A DNA stretch of 64,000 nt from Mycolicibacterium neworleansense (GTDB lineage Bacteria; Actinomycetota; Actinomycetes; Mycobacteriales; Mycobacteriaceae). A program made the translations under genes and the position numbers. The notes under the pieces are model-generated. The model was not told where the DNA came from. It worked only from the letters and a program-made list of their open reading frames with translations, and did no database searches. The stretch spans positions 2,356,001-2,420,000 of the forward strand of contig NZ_CWKH01000001.1 in assembly GCF_001245615.1 (NCBI RefSeq), read 5' to 3'. Shown piece by piece: positions 17,599 to 26,147 of this stretch; positions within the stretch are counted from its first letter, which is position 1; every line of letters begins with the position of its first letter.

Positions 17599-18602
17599 TT
17601 CACGACTTGTACGTCAGCGACGTCACGCTGCGTGACGGCATGCACGCGGTACTCCACCAGTACAGCCTCGACCAGGTGACCACCATCGCCGCTGCGCTCG
17701 ACACCGCCGGGGTGGAATCGATCGAGGTCGCCCATGGCGATGGCCTCGGTGGATCGAGCTGTATCTACGGCTTCGGGGCGCACACCGACCTGGAGTGGAT
17801 CGAAGCTGTCGCCGGGACCGTCCGCAACGCCCAGGTTGCGACGCTGCTGTTGCCTGGCATCGGCAGCGTGCACAACCTCAAGGACGCGCACCGCGCCGGC
17901 GCCACAGTCGTGCGCGTCGCCACCCATTGCACCGAAGCCGACATCTCGGCCCAGCACATCGCTGCCGCCCGGGATCTCGGCATGGACACAGTCGGCTTCC
18001 TGATGATGAGCCACATGGCCACTCCAGCGGAGCTGGCAGGGCAGGCCCAACTGATGGAGAGTTACGGAGCCACATGTGTTTACGTCGTCGACTCCGGTGG
18101 CGCCATGACCATGCGGGATGTCGCCGACCGAGTCGGCGCGCTCCGTGAAGTCCTGTCCCCCACCACCGAAATCGGCATTCACGCCCATCACAATCTGTCT
18201 CTGGGCGTGGCCAATTCGATCGTTGCCGTCGAGCACGGTGCCAGTCGGGTCGACGCGTCCCTGACCGGCATGGGCGCCGGCGCCGGCAACGCCCCGCTTG
18301 AGGTGTTCATCGCGGCTTCCGACAAACTGGGCTGGCGCCACAGCTGCGACCTGCATGCCCTCCAAGACGCTGCCGACGACATCGTGCGCCCCATGCAGGA
18401 CCGGCCGGTCCGGGTGGACCGCGAAACTCTCACTCTCGGATACGCGGGGGTGTACTCGAGCTTCCTGCGCCACGCGGAAGCCGCGGCGGAGCGCTACGGC
18501 GTCGATGCACGCTCGCTGCTCGAGGAGGCCGGCCGCCGCGGCATGGTCGGCGGCCAGGAGGACATGCTCGTCGACATCGCGCTGGATCTGATCGCGCCCT
18601 GA
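17595..18602 (+). CDS. 4-hydroxy-2-oxovalerate aldolase, MhpE/DmpG/HsaF type
   Basis: 335 residues. It cleaves 4-hydroxy-2-oxoacids to pyruvate and an aldehyde, which is passed to the dehydrogenase encoded just upstream. Signatures are [15 protein letters not shown] with the catalytic Arg-Asp near the N-terminus, [19 protein letters not shown], the metal pair in [13 protein letters not shown] (near 195), and a C-terminal communication domain ([20 protein letters not shown]). The start ATG at 17595 overlaps the dehydrogenase stop by 4 bases. The hydratase that should make its substrate is not encoded in the cluster. Confidence 0.95.
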   Translation: MIHDLYVSDVTLRDGMHAVLHQYSLDQVTTIAAALDTAGVESIEVAHGDGLGGSSCIYGFGAHTDLEWIEAVAGTVRNAQVATLLLPGIGSVHNLKDAHRAGATVVRVATHCTEADISAQHIAAARDLGMDTVGFLMMSHMATPAELAGQAQLMESYGATCVYVVDSGGAMTMRDVADRVGALREVLSPTTEIGIHAHHNLSLGVANSIVAVEHGASRVDASLTGMGAGAGNAPLEVFIAASDKLGWRHSCDLHALQDAADDIVRPMQDRPVRVDRETLTLGYAGVYSSFLRHAEAAAERYGVDARSLLEEAGRRGMVGGQEDMLVDIALDLIAP

Positions 18603-18643
18603 CACTGCCACGCCGACGTCCTGCAATCCGTAGTCTGGACCGG

Positions 18644-19543
18644 GTGAGTGTGCGGGGCTGGTTGCTGCTGGGCGCCATGAGCATCATCTGGGGCATCCCG
18701 TACCTGCTGATCAAGATCGCGGTCGAAGGCGTCTCGGTACCCGTGCTGGTCCTGGCCCGCACGGCCGTGGGTGCCGCTGTGCTCCTCCCACTGGTGATGT
18801 CGCGCGCCGCCTGGGCGCCGGTGCTGCGGCACTGGCGGCCCGTACTGGCCTTCGCATTCTTCGAGATCATCGCGGCGTGGTTCCTGCTCACGGACGCCGA
18901 ACGCCACCTGAGCAGTTCCTTGACGGGCCTGCTGATCGCGACCGCACCGATCATCGCCGCGGTGCTCGACCGGCTCACCGGTGGAGAACGGTTGAGCGCC
19001 AAGCGGGTCACCGGACTCGGCATCGGTCTGGCCGGCGTGGCGGTGCTGGCCGGACCCGGGCTCGCCGGTGGGCACGGCTGGCCGATTGCCGAAGTGCTCT
19101 TGGTGGCAACGTGTTACGCGATCGCTCCGCTGATCGCAGCACGTTATCTGGGTGAGGTGCCGACGCTTCCGCTGACCGCGGCGTGTCTGACGGTCGCGGC
19201 GCTCATCTACGCCACTCCCGCCGCGCTGACCTGGCCCGACCACATGCCGTCGCGGCGCGTGCTGATCGCCCTGGCCGCGCTCGCCGTGATCTGCACGGCG
19301 CTGGCCTTCGTGGTGTTCTTCGCGCTCATCCGCGAAGTCGGGGGCGCGCGGGCGCTGGTCTTCACCTACGTCAACCCCGCCATTGCCCTGGCCGCCGGCG
19401 TCATCGTGCTCGGTGAACCGCTGACCGTCTACAACGTCGCCGGACTGGCACTGATCCTGCTCGGATCGATCCTGGCGACCCGCACCCCCCGCGATCCCGA
19501 TCCGCAGAGCGAAGCCGAACTCAGCCGCGCAGGCCCGCGCTGA
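18644..19543 (+). CDS. EamA/DMT-family membrane transporter
   Basis: 299 residues with ten predicted hydrophobic helices in two EamA repeats (about 5-137 and 145-285). The first repeat begins GWLLLGAMSIIWGIPYLLIK, and the second ends VIVLGEPLTVYNVAGLALIL, the usual family end motif. It starts with GTG at 18644, 42 bases after the aldolase stop, so it may ride on the catabolic transcript and export or import a pathway compound, but that is inference. The 3' end overlaps the convergent ferredoxin-reductase gene by 23 bases. Confidence 0.88.
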   Translation: MSVRGWLLLGAMSIIWGIPYLLIKIAVEGVSVPVLVLARTAVGAAVLLPLVMSRAAWAPVLRHWRPVLAFAFFEIIAAWFLLTDAERHLSSSLTGLLIATAPIIAAVLDRLTGGERLSAKRVTGLGIGLAGVAVLAGPGLAGGHGWPIAEVLLVATCYAIAPLIAARYLGEVPTLPLTAACLTVAALIYATPAALTWPDHMPSRRVLIALAALAVICTALAFVVFFALIREVGGARALVFTYVNPAIALAAGVIVLGEPLTVYNVAGLALILLGSILATRTPRDPDPQSEAELSRAGPR

Positions 19544-21107
19544 GCATCTCCTCGATCGACACGAACTTCACCCGCGGCCGGGCGGCCTGCACACCACGGT
19601 CCCGTTCGGCGGCATCGATCGCGCGCCACCCCGGCCAGCCGACGGGCTCGGCTCCCCTACTGGCCAACAACGCATCGAGCGACTCCCGGCCCTCGACGTC
19701 ACGGTTCAGCAGGCCGGCGTCGAAATCCGCCCACAACTGCGCCACGGTCTGCTCGGCGCACAGGCGGTTGGTACCGATCACCCCGCGGGGCCCGCGTTTG
19801 ATCCACCCGGTCACATAGGTACCGGGGACGACGCGACCAGACTCGTTGGGGACGGTGCCCGAGTCCTCGTCGTAGGGCAGCCCGGCGACCGGTAGGCCGC
19901 GGTATCCGATCGATCGCAGGATCAACGGCGTCTCGATCACCTCGGTGCCATGCGAATCACTGCGGACCGCCAGCCCTTCGGCGCGGTCGGTGCCCAGGAT
20001 CGCGACCGGCGTGGTGCCGAAGCGGAACACCACCCGCTTGTTCCCGAGCGTCGGTGTGCGCTGGGCATACTCGCGGGCGATGGCGAGCTTGAACGAGGTC
20101 TCGATGTCATCGTGCTCGTCATCGGGAGGAAGATCCGCGGGGTCGACGATGACGTCGACACCGTCGAGATGACCAAGGGCCAGGAACTCCCCCGCCGAGA
20201 ACGCCGCGTGGCCGATATCGCGCCGAGCCAGGATCACCACTTCCCGGATTGCGCTGCCGGCCAACGCATCAAGCGTGTGCTGGGCGATATCGGTGGCGGC
20301 CAGCGCCGCCCGGTCCATCAACAGCACCCGGGCGACATCAAGGGCCACGTTGCCGTTGCCGACGATGACCGCCCGCTCACCGGTCAGGTCGAACCGGTGG
20401 CCGGCGTGGTCAGGGTGACCGTTGTACCAACCGACGAACTCTGCCGCGGCGTGGTGACCCATCAGATCCTCGCCGTCGACTCCGAGTCGTCGGCTGGTGG
20501 CCGCCCCCACCGCATAGATGACCGCATGGTGATGGGCCAGCAGCTCATCGTGATTGACGGTGCGCCCGACCTCGACGTTGAAATGGCTGGCGAACCGCGG
20601 GTTGGTGAACGCCCGCTCGAAGATGTCGACCACCGACTTGGTGTGTTGGTGATCGGGTGCCACGCCCGCCCGGATCAGCCCGAACGGCGTAGGCAGCCGC
20701 TCGAACAAGTTGATCTCCACTCCGTCGACATCGATCAGCTCGGCGGCGGCGTAGCAGGCGGCCGGCCCCGATCCGACGATCGCAACCCGAAGCGATCCGG
20801 CGTCGACCCGCGACCGGGAGGCCGGCGCGGATGCGGTCACCGGCTCAAGTGGATGGCGCTCGAAGTAGGCGGCGTTGAGGTCCTTGAACCGCTGCAGTTC
20901 GCCCGGCAGATCCTCTTCGTAGTGGATTGCGCCGACCGGGCACTCCTCGAAGCACGCCCCACAGTCGATGCACGATTCCGGGTCGATGTAGAGCATCTCG
21001 GCCGAGGCCGAATCCAGCCCGCCCTCCGCCGGACGGATGCAGTCCACCGGACACACCGGAACGCAGCTGGCGTCCTTGCAGCAGTTCTGCGTGATCACGT
21101 AAGCCAT
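19521..21107 (-). CDS. fprB: Ferredoxin / ferredoxin-NADP+ reductase fusion (FprB family)
   Basis: 528 residues. An N-terminal bacterial ferredoxin domain (about 1-75) has C9/C10/C15/C19/C23 and C46, C49, C52, C56 in CIDCGACFEECPVGAI, giving two iron-sulfur clusters. It is followed by an adrenodoxin-reductase-like FAD/NADP domain (about 105-528) with VAIVGSGPAACYAAAELI, FERLPTPFGLIRAGVAPDHQ, VIVGNGNVALDVARVLL and a late GWIKRGPRGVIGTNR. It shuttles electrons between NADP(H) and ferredoxin partners such as P450s. The start ATG at 21107 has AGGGAAG just upstream. A GGACA-N2-TGTCC inverted repeat lies 35 bases in front of it. Confidence 0.93.
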   Translation of the reverse strand: MAYVITQNCCKDASCVPVCPVDCIRPAEGGLDSASAEMLYIDPESCIDCGACFEECPVGAIHYEEDLPGELQRFKDLNAAYFERHPLEPVTASAPASRSRVDAGSLRVAIVGSGPAACYAAAELIDVDGVEINLFERLPTPFGLIRAGVAPDHQHTKSVVDIFERAFTNPRFASHFNVEVGRTVNHDELLAHHHAVIYAVGAATSRRLGVDGEDLMGHHAAAEFVGWYNGHPDHAGHRFDLTGERAVIVGNGNVALDVARVLLMDRAALAATDIAQHTLDALAGSAIREVVILARRDIGHAAFSAGEFLALGHLDGVDVIVDPADLPPDDEHDDIETSFKLAIAREYAQRTPTLGNKRVVFRFGTTPVAILGTDRAEGLAVRSDSHGTEVIETPLILRSIGYRGLPVAGLPYDEDSGTVPNESGRVVPGTYVTGWIKRGPRGVIGTNRLCAEQTVAQLWADFDAGLLNRDVEGRESLDALLASRGAEPVGWPGWRAIDAAERDRGVQAARPRVKFVSIEEMLSAGLRG

Positions 21108-21141
21108 CGAACTTCCCTTTCAGATCTGGGCAGATCCTACT

Positions 21142-21153
21142 GGACACCTGTCC
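21142..21153. promoter_or_regulatory. Inverted repeat GGACA-N2-TGTCC upstream of fprB
   Basis: GGACACCTGTCC, the same palindrome as at 21284-21295 except for one centre base. It lies 35 bases upstream of the fprB start in the region shared with a divergent TetR gene. Likely an operator for that TetR; inference from repetition and position. Confidence 0.65.
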
Positions 21154-21283
21154 GATTTAGCGAGCCGGAAATCTCGTACACGCCCTCGTCGAGGGTCGAA
21201 CTGCACGAACATCCGTGCTGAAAATGTGTTGATACATGGTATTTCAGTTGGTGATTGCCAATCCGCGCTCGGGTCTATATCTT

Positions 21284-21295
21284 GGACACATGTCC
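21284..21295. promoter_or_regulatory. Inverted repeat GGACA-N2-TGTCC across the TetR start
   Basis: GGACACATGTCC, containing the probable ATG of the TetR gene (21290). Together with the copy at 21142 this gives one site for each divergent gene, the layout expected for an autoregulating repressor. Confidence 0.65.
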
Positions 21296-21868
21296 AGGCC
21301 AGCGGTGGCTACGGTCACCCGCCTCCATGACGCACAGGGTCAGCGCATCCGCACACAGCGCCGTGTCTTCGGCGCGGCGACGCAACTTCTCGATGCGCAC
21401 AGCGACGTCTCGGTACCGGCATTGGCGGCGCGCGCGAAGATGGCGCCCGCAGCGCTCTACGCACATTTCCCATCGATCGAGGTGGTGTTCGCCGAGCTGT
21501 ACCTGGACCGGGTGATTCAGCTGCCGCTGGACATCGACCCCGCTGCCAGCACCACCAGCCGGGTCACCGAGCAGCTCACCGCGCTGACGCTGTTGATGGC
21601 CGATGAGCCCCGGCTGGCCCGCGCCTGCACCCATGCGCTGGTGAGCACCGACGACGAGATGGTCGAAGATGTCCGGTCACGGATCGCCGCCGAGGTCAAC
21701 CGCCGGATCTCGACGGCTTTGGGTGGCGGAGCCTGGCCGGAGGTACTCGCCACCTTGGAATCGGTGTTCTGGGGCGCCCTCCTGCAGGCTCAAACGGGCG
21801 CGATGAGCTACCGGCAGATGGCCCGCCAGCTCGAGACCATGGTCTCGCTGATCGTCCCCGGTGGGTGA
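21290..21868 (+). CDS. TetR-family regulator divergent from fprB
   Basis: 192 residues from the ATG at 21290 (MSRPAVATVTRLHDAQGQR). An in-frame ATG at 21236 would add 18 residues, but the added part does not look like TetR sequence. The helix-turn-helix is at about residues 20-65: RRVFGAATQLLDAHSDVSV, AARAKMAPAALYAHFPSIE. The C-terminal domain is helical. The start codon lies inside a GGACA-N2-TGTCC palindrome, so the transcript may be leaderless or tightly autoregulated. A role in controlling fprB is inferred. It is convergent with the allophanate hydrolase gene, 9 bases apart. Confidence 0.85.
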   Translation: MSRPAVATVTRLHDAQGQRIRTQRRVFGAATQLLDAHSDVSVPALAARAKMAPAALYAHFPSIEVVFAELYLDRVIQLPLDIDPAASTTSRVTEQLTALTLLMADEPRLARACTHALVSTDDEMVEDVRSRIAAEVNRRISTALGGGAWPEVLATLESVFWGALLQAQTGAMSYRQMARQLETMVSLIVPGG

Positions 21869-21877
21869 ATCAGGCGC

Positions 21878-23539
21878 TCACGCCATCGCAGCCAACCAGC
21901 CCCGGTACCCGGTGATGTCACGGCCTTGCGTGGGAGCGATGTGGTCACAACCGAAACCGGTGATCCAGCGGCCGTCGTCGAGTTCCACCTTCCCGAGCAG
22001 CATCGGCGCCGGCAACTCAGCGAGGAACTCTCCGAGCGCGCCCGGCGACAACAGCCACCGCTCACCCACGATCGGCGCCCCGCCCTCGTCGACGCGGGTC
22101 AGGCCCGGCTTGGGCGGAACCGTGTCGAGAGCGTAGAGGCGGTAGTGCGGGGCCGTGGTGATCGGGCCGGCCCAACGGGCACCCCGACCGGTGAGCTGAT
22201 GCTCCAACGGCTGGCCACGCAGATGCGCTCCGAACACCGCGAGTTCGGTCAGCGGCGCACCGCCGGATTCAGGCCAGGTCTCGGCCGACGGAACATCCAA
22301 GAATCGCGCCGCCAGTTCCGCGATGACGCCGTCGTGAAATGCCGTTGCGAGCAGGGTGATTCCGAACTGCGCACCGTCAGAAGTCATTCCCGCGGGAACC
22401 GCGATGGCGCACATGTCGAAGAGGTTGCAGAAGTTGGTGTAGCGGCCCATCCGCGAGTTCACCGCGACAGGGTCGGCCGCGACCTCGTCCATGCGCGGAT
22501 GCTCGGGGGCGGTCGGGACCATGAGCGCGTGACAGCCCTCGAGCTGCGTCAGCGCTGCGCGCCGTAACTCCTCGACCCGCCTGCGATCACGCAGCAGATC
22601 GGCCGCCGAGTAGGTCCCGGCAGCGGTGACGATCGCGGCCACGGTCGGGTCCAGCTTCGCATCAGGGCCGGCGGTGCTGATGAACTCCCCTACCGCATCC
22701 CACCTTTCGGCCACGAGTGCGCCGTTGTAGAGCAGGCCGGCCGCCGCGAAGAAGTCGTCCATCGGGATCGGCACCGTATCGAATCCGGCATCGTTGGCCT
22801 GGCGCACGGCGGCCTCGAAGGCTGTCCGCCAGGCGTCGTCGAGACCCGCCAACGAATCCGGGATTCCGATTCTGGGAGTCACCGGTGCGGCGAAGCGAAC
22901 ATCGGCCGGCCACTGGCGTTGCGGCGCAGCGGCACTCATCACGGCCATCGCAGACTCCGCGGTGACCAGATCCGCGGCAAAAATCGTCACACAGTCATAA
23001 CTGGCACAGGCCGGAACCACACCCTCGGTGGAGACCAGGCCAATGGTGGGCTTGATCCCGACGATTCCCTGCAGCCCGGCCGGCACACGACCCGACCCGG
23101 CGGTGTCGGTGCCGATCGCGATGTCGGCGAATCCGAGTGCCACGGCAACCGCCGATCCGGAACTCGACCCGCCGGAAATGTAGTCGGGCCGGCGGGAATC
23201 CCGCACGGCGCCATAGGGACTGCGGGTGCCGACCAAGCCGGTGGCGAACTGGTCGAGATTGGTCTTCCCGATGACGACAACACCGGCGGCCTTGAGAGCG
23301 GCGACCGCCGGTGCGTCGGCATCGGGAATATAACTGAAATCTGGGCATGCCGCAGTGGTCGGCACTCCTGCGACATCGACGTTGTCCTTGACCGCCAGCA
23401 CCAATCCGGCCAACGGCCCGTCACCCGCCAGCGCCGCACGGTGATCGGCTTCGACCTCCGCCTGCGGACGAAGGTGGATGAATACCTCGTCGCGTCCGGC
23501 TTCGGCGATCTTGCGGTAGATCTCGGCAATGCGAGTCAC
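21878..23539 (-). CDS. atzF: Allophanate hydrolase (AtzF/DUR1,2 amidase half)
   Basis: 553 residues from GTG at 23539, with AGGAG 7 bases upstream. It hydrolyses allophanate to ammonia and CO2. The amidase-signature domain (about 1-420) keeps Lys in AVKDNVDVAG, YISGGSSSGSAVAVALG and the nucleophile Ser in IGTDTAGSGRVPAGLQG. The C-terminal AtzF domain (about 435-553, from LTELAVFGAHLRGQPL to ITGFGCDH) distinguishes it from ordinary amidases. It is the last gene of a five-gene operon and overlaps the carboxyltransferase gene by 4 bases. The order permease, DUF1989 pair, carboxylase, allophanate hydrolase is the urea/guanidine carboxylase operon. Confidence 0.94.
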   Translation of the reverse strand: MTRIAEIYRKIAEAGRDEVFIHLRPQAEVEADHRAALAGDGPLAGLVLAVKDNVDVAGVPTTAACPDFSYIPDADAPAVAALKAAGVVVIGKTNLDQFATGLVGTRSPYGAVRDSRRPDYISGGSSSGSAVAVALGFADIAIGTDTAGSGRVPAGLQGIVGIKPTIGLVSTEGVVPACASYDCVTIFAADLVTAESAMAVMSAAAPQRQWPADVRFAAPVTPRIGIPDSLAGLDDAWRTAFEAAVRQANDAGFDTVPIPMDDFFAAAGLLYNGALVAERWDAVGEFISTAGPDAKLDPTVAAIVTAAGTYSAADLLRDRRRVEELRRAALTQLEGCHALMVPTAPEHPRMDEVAADPVAVNSRMGRYTNFCNLFDMCAIAVPAGMTSDGAQFGITLLATAFHDGVIAELAARFLDVPSAETWPESGGAPLTELAVFGAHLRGQPLEHQLTGRGARWAGPITTAPHYRLYALDTVPPKPGLTRVDEGGAPIVGERWLLSPGALGEFLAELPAPMLLGKVELDDGRWITGFGCDHIAPTQGRDITGYRGWLAAMA

Positions 23540-25530
23540 GCGGACTCCTTTCGTGCGAATTCTCCTGCCGCCGCCCAACGCTCGCGTTCCTCGGCCCGTG
23601 CCGCCTCCATCGCCGTGCGGGTCGCGGCGATGTCATCGGCGTTGGCGGCCAGGAACTGCTCGTGCTCGGCCAGCGAGAAGGTACCGTCGGCGATCTCGAC
23701 GACGCCGCGTCCGGCGGCCATATCGGCGCGCAGGTCCAGCAGCTCGTCAGCGGATACCGGGTACCACTGGATGCGATCGAAAAACCGTAACAGCCATGGG
23801 TGTTCGGGATCGAAGCCTTGCGCGACCAGGGGGTGACGGTGGTTCCAGATCTGTGTGGTCCGGCCGACGAACTGGTAGCCGCCCGGCCCCTCCATCCCGT
23901 AGACGCACAGGTATGCCCCACCGATTCCGACGGCGTTCTCCGGCGTCCAGGTCCGCGCCGGGTTGTACTTGGTGGTGACCAGACGATGACGTGGGTCCAG
24001 CGGTGTCGCGACCGGAGCCCCCAGATACACATCGCCGAGGCCCAGCACCAGATACTCGGCGTCATAGACGATTCGGTGCACATCATCGACCGAGGCCAGG
24101 CCGTTCATCCGCCGGATGAACTCGATGTTCCACGGGCACCAGGGTGCGTCGGCGCGCACGCCGTGCATGTAGCGTTCGATCGCCTCCCGGGTCGAGGGGT
24201 CATCCCAGCTCAGCGGCAACCGCACGGTGCGACTGGGCACCACGAGGTCCTGCGCGGCGGGCAACGAGGCTTCGAGTTCGGCCAGCAGCGGCACCAACCT
24301 CGACTGCGGGAGCCGGGCCGGGTCGACCTTGACCTGTAGCGAACGGATGCCGGGAGTGAGATCGATCAGTCCGTCCGGCCGATGCTGTTCCAGCGCGTGG
24401 TGCAGTGCGTGCGCACGCGCCCGCAGCGCCAGGTCCAGCCGCATCTCACCGTACTCGACCAGGACGTTGTCATCCCCGATCCGCCGATAAGTGACGGCCG
24501 TGCTGCCGTCCGATGAGGTTGTGCCGCCGATGATTCCGTAGTCCTCATCGCCGCCGGCGGAGAACACCGCAGAGATCGAGGCGCGCCGGGCCGGTCCGAC
24601 GGTCGCGGGCGGGGGTGCCGCCGAGGCCTTGACCGGGACGAACCGGATGGTGGCGCCGGGGGCGAGTTGTCCGAGTTTCCAGCGGTCGGCCGCGGTGACG
24701 GTGACCGGGCAGACGAAGCCGCCGAGGCTGGGGCCGTCCGGACCCAGCAGGATCGGGGTGTCCCCGGTGAAGTCGAGCGAACCCACCGAATAGGCGTTGT
24801 CGTGAATGTTCGACGGGTGCAGTCCGGCTTCCCCGCCGTCGGGGCGGGCCCATTCGGGCTTCGGCCCGATCAACCGGACACCTGTGCGGTCGGAGTTGAA
24901 GTGCACCTCGTAATCGTGGTTGAGCAGTGTGTCTATGTCGTTGCGCGTGAAGAACTCCGGCGCCGAGTGCGGGCCGACGGTGACTGCGATGTGCCAGTGG
25001 CTGCCGATGGCCGGCTGCTCTTCGAACAGGATGCGCCGACGGACACCGCGCACGGCATCGCTGGTTTCCAGCTTGTCCCCCACCGTCAGCGCGCGGCCCT
25101 CGTGGCCGCCGAACCGGCCGAGGGTGAATGTCGATGCGCTACCCAGGTATTCGTCGGCTTGCAGCCCGCCCTCGATTGCGATGTAGATCCGCAGGCCCGG
25201 GCCGTCGACCAACCCCACGTCGAGGACCTGACCGGCCTCGACACGAACCGGTACCCACTGCGCCACGCGTGTTCCGTCGACGCTCACCGGGGCGGGCGCG
25301 CCGGTGACACATACCCAGGTGTCAGTGTCAAACCGCAAAGCCGGTCCGCCCATTGTGGCCTCCAGCGCGGGCGCGCCCTCCGGGTTGCCCACCGCGACGT
25401 TGGCCAACCGGAAAGACACGTCGTCCATCGGCCCCGAGGGCGGCACCCCGATCTGCCAGTACCCGGTCCGCCCAGGCCAATCCTGGACGGTGGTGGCCAT
25501 ACCCGGTCGGATCACCTCCATGGTGCTCAT
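23536..25530 (-). CDS. Urea/guanidine carboxylase-type carboxyltransferase lacking biotin carboxylase and biotin carrier domains
   Basis: 664 residues. Residues 1 to about 315 are the KipA/AHS2-type half (VIRPGMATTVQDWPGRTGYW, GVPPSGPMDDVSFRLAN). About 335-580 is the KipI/AHS1-type half with the longer urea-carboxylase insertions (APWCPWNIEFIRRMNGLASV, KYNPARTWTPENAVGIGGAY, GGYQFVGRTTQIWNHRHPL). The tail up to ESA matches the segment that normally leads into the biotin carrier. A complete urea carboxylase is about 1200 residues, with a biotin carboxylase domain in front and a carrier domain with its lysine at the end; both are absent here. It overlaps atzF and the upstream DUF1989 gene by 4 bases each. 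Confidence 0.88.
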   Translation of the reverse strand: MSTMEVIRPGMATTVQDWPGRTGYWQIGVPPSGPMDDVSFRLANVAVGNPEGAPALEATMGGPALRFDTDTWVCVTGAPAPVSVDGTRVAQWVPVRVEAGQVLDVGLVDGPGLRIYIAIEGGLQADEYLGSASTFTLGRFGGHEGRALTVGDKLETSDAVRGVRRRILFEEQPAIGSHWHIAVTVGPHSAPEFFTRNDIDTLLNHDYEVHFNSDRTGVRLIGPKPEWARPDGGEAGLHPSNIHDNAYSVGSLDFTGDTPILLGPDGPSLGGFVCPVTVTAADRWKLGQLAPGATIRFVPVKASAAPPPATVGPARRASISAVFSAGGDEDYGIIGGTTSSDGSTAVTYRRIGDDNVLVEYGEMRLDLALRARAHALHHALEQHRPDGLIDLTPGIRSLQVKVDPARLPQSRLVPLLAELEASLPAAQDLVVPSRTVRLPLSWDDPSTREAIERYMHGVRADAPWCPWNIEFIRRMNGLASVDDVHRIVYDAEYLVLGLGDVYLGAPVATPLDPRHRLVTTKYNPARTWTPENAVGIGGAYLCVYGMEGPGGYQFVGRTTQIWNHRHPLVAQGFDPEHPWLLRFFDRIQWYPVSADELLDLRADMAAGRGVVEIADGTFSLAEHEQFLAANADDIAATRTAMEAARAEERERWAAAGEFARKESA

Positions 25531-26147
25531 GGGCGCGTCACGACCATTCGCACCGCGGTCGGATCAAACCCGTTGCACGGGTTGTTGATCTGCGGGCAGT
25601 TCGACACCAGCACCAGGGTGTCGATCTCGGCACGCAGCGACACGGTCTTGCCCGGGGCGGACAAGCCGTCGACGATCCCCAGCGCACCGTCCGGATCCAC
25701 CGGCACGTTCATGAAGAAGTTGATGTTGCTGACGATGTCGGCCTTGGTCAGCCCCCACCGGGCACCCTCGCCGATGAAGTTCTCGACGCATGCGTGCTGA
25801 TGCTTGGTGTGGTGCCCGTAGCGCAGCGTGTTGGATTCCTGTGAGCAGGCGCCGCCGAGCGTGTCGTGATTGCCGACCTCGTCGTCGACGATGGTGAGCA
25901 TCGGCTCACCGTCACTGTCGCGCAGCACCGTTCCGGTGGTCAGGAAGATGTTTCCCTGCGCCGCTATGGTGGCCGGGGCGCTGTAACGCACGCCGTGATC
26001 GGATGCCCCGTAGAACAGAGTGTCCACGGCCTGATTCCCGTGCAGGTCCACGATGGTGAGCACGTCACCGGCTCGCACGACCTTCGACCACGGGGCGCGG
26101 GGTGCGACGATTTCGTCGACGATGGTGTGGGCGGCGGTGATGGTCAT
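25527..26147 (-). CDS. DUF1989 urea-carboxylase-associated protein (carboxyguanidine deiminase subunit type)
   Basis: 206 residues. DUF1989 proteins occur in pairs next to urea carboxylase genes (once called UAAP1/2). Work on guanidine use assigned such pairs to carboxyguanidine deiminase, which removes ammonia from carboxyguanidine to give allophanate. Family features are VVRAGDVLTIVDLHGNQAVD, FYGASDHGVRYSAPATI, GGACSQESNTLRYGHHTKHQ and NFFMNVPVDPDGALGI, with Cys and His residues likely to bind metal. It overlaps both neighbours by 4 bases. The assignment of the deiminase role follows the operon rather than any residue I can prove. Confidence 0.88.
   Translation of the reverse strand: MTITAAHTIVDEIVAPRAPWSKVVRAGDVLTIVDLHGNQAVDTLFYGASDHGVRYSAPATIAAQGNIFLTTGTVLRDSDGEPMLTIVDDEVGNHDTLGGACSQESNTLRYGHHTKHQHACVENFIGEGARWGLTKADIVSNINFFMNVPVDPDGALGIVDGLSAPGKTVSLRAEIDTLVLVSNCPQINNPCNGFDPTAVRMVVTRP

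Noticed and set aside
17508..18626. A 372-codon open frame opposite the aldolase
   Set aside because: The plus strand encodes a textbook aldolase with all catalytic motifs; the minus frame is a shadow.
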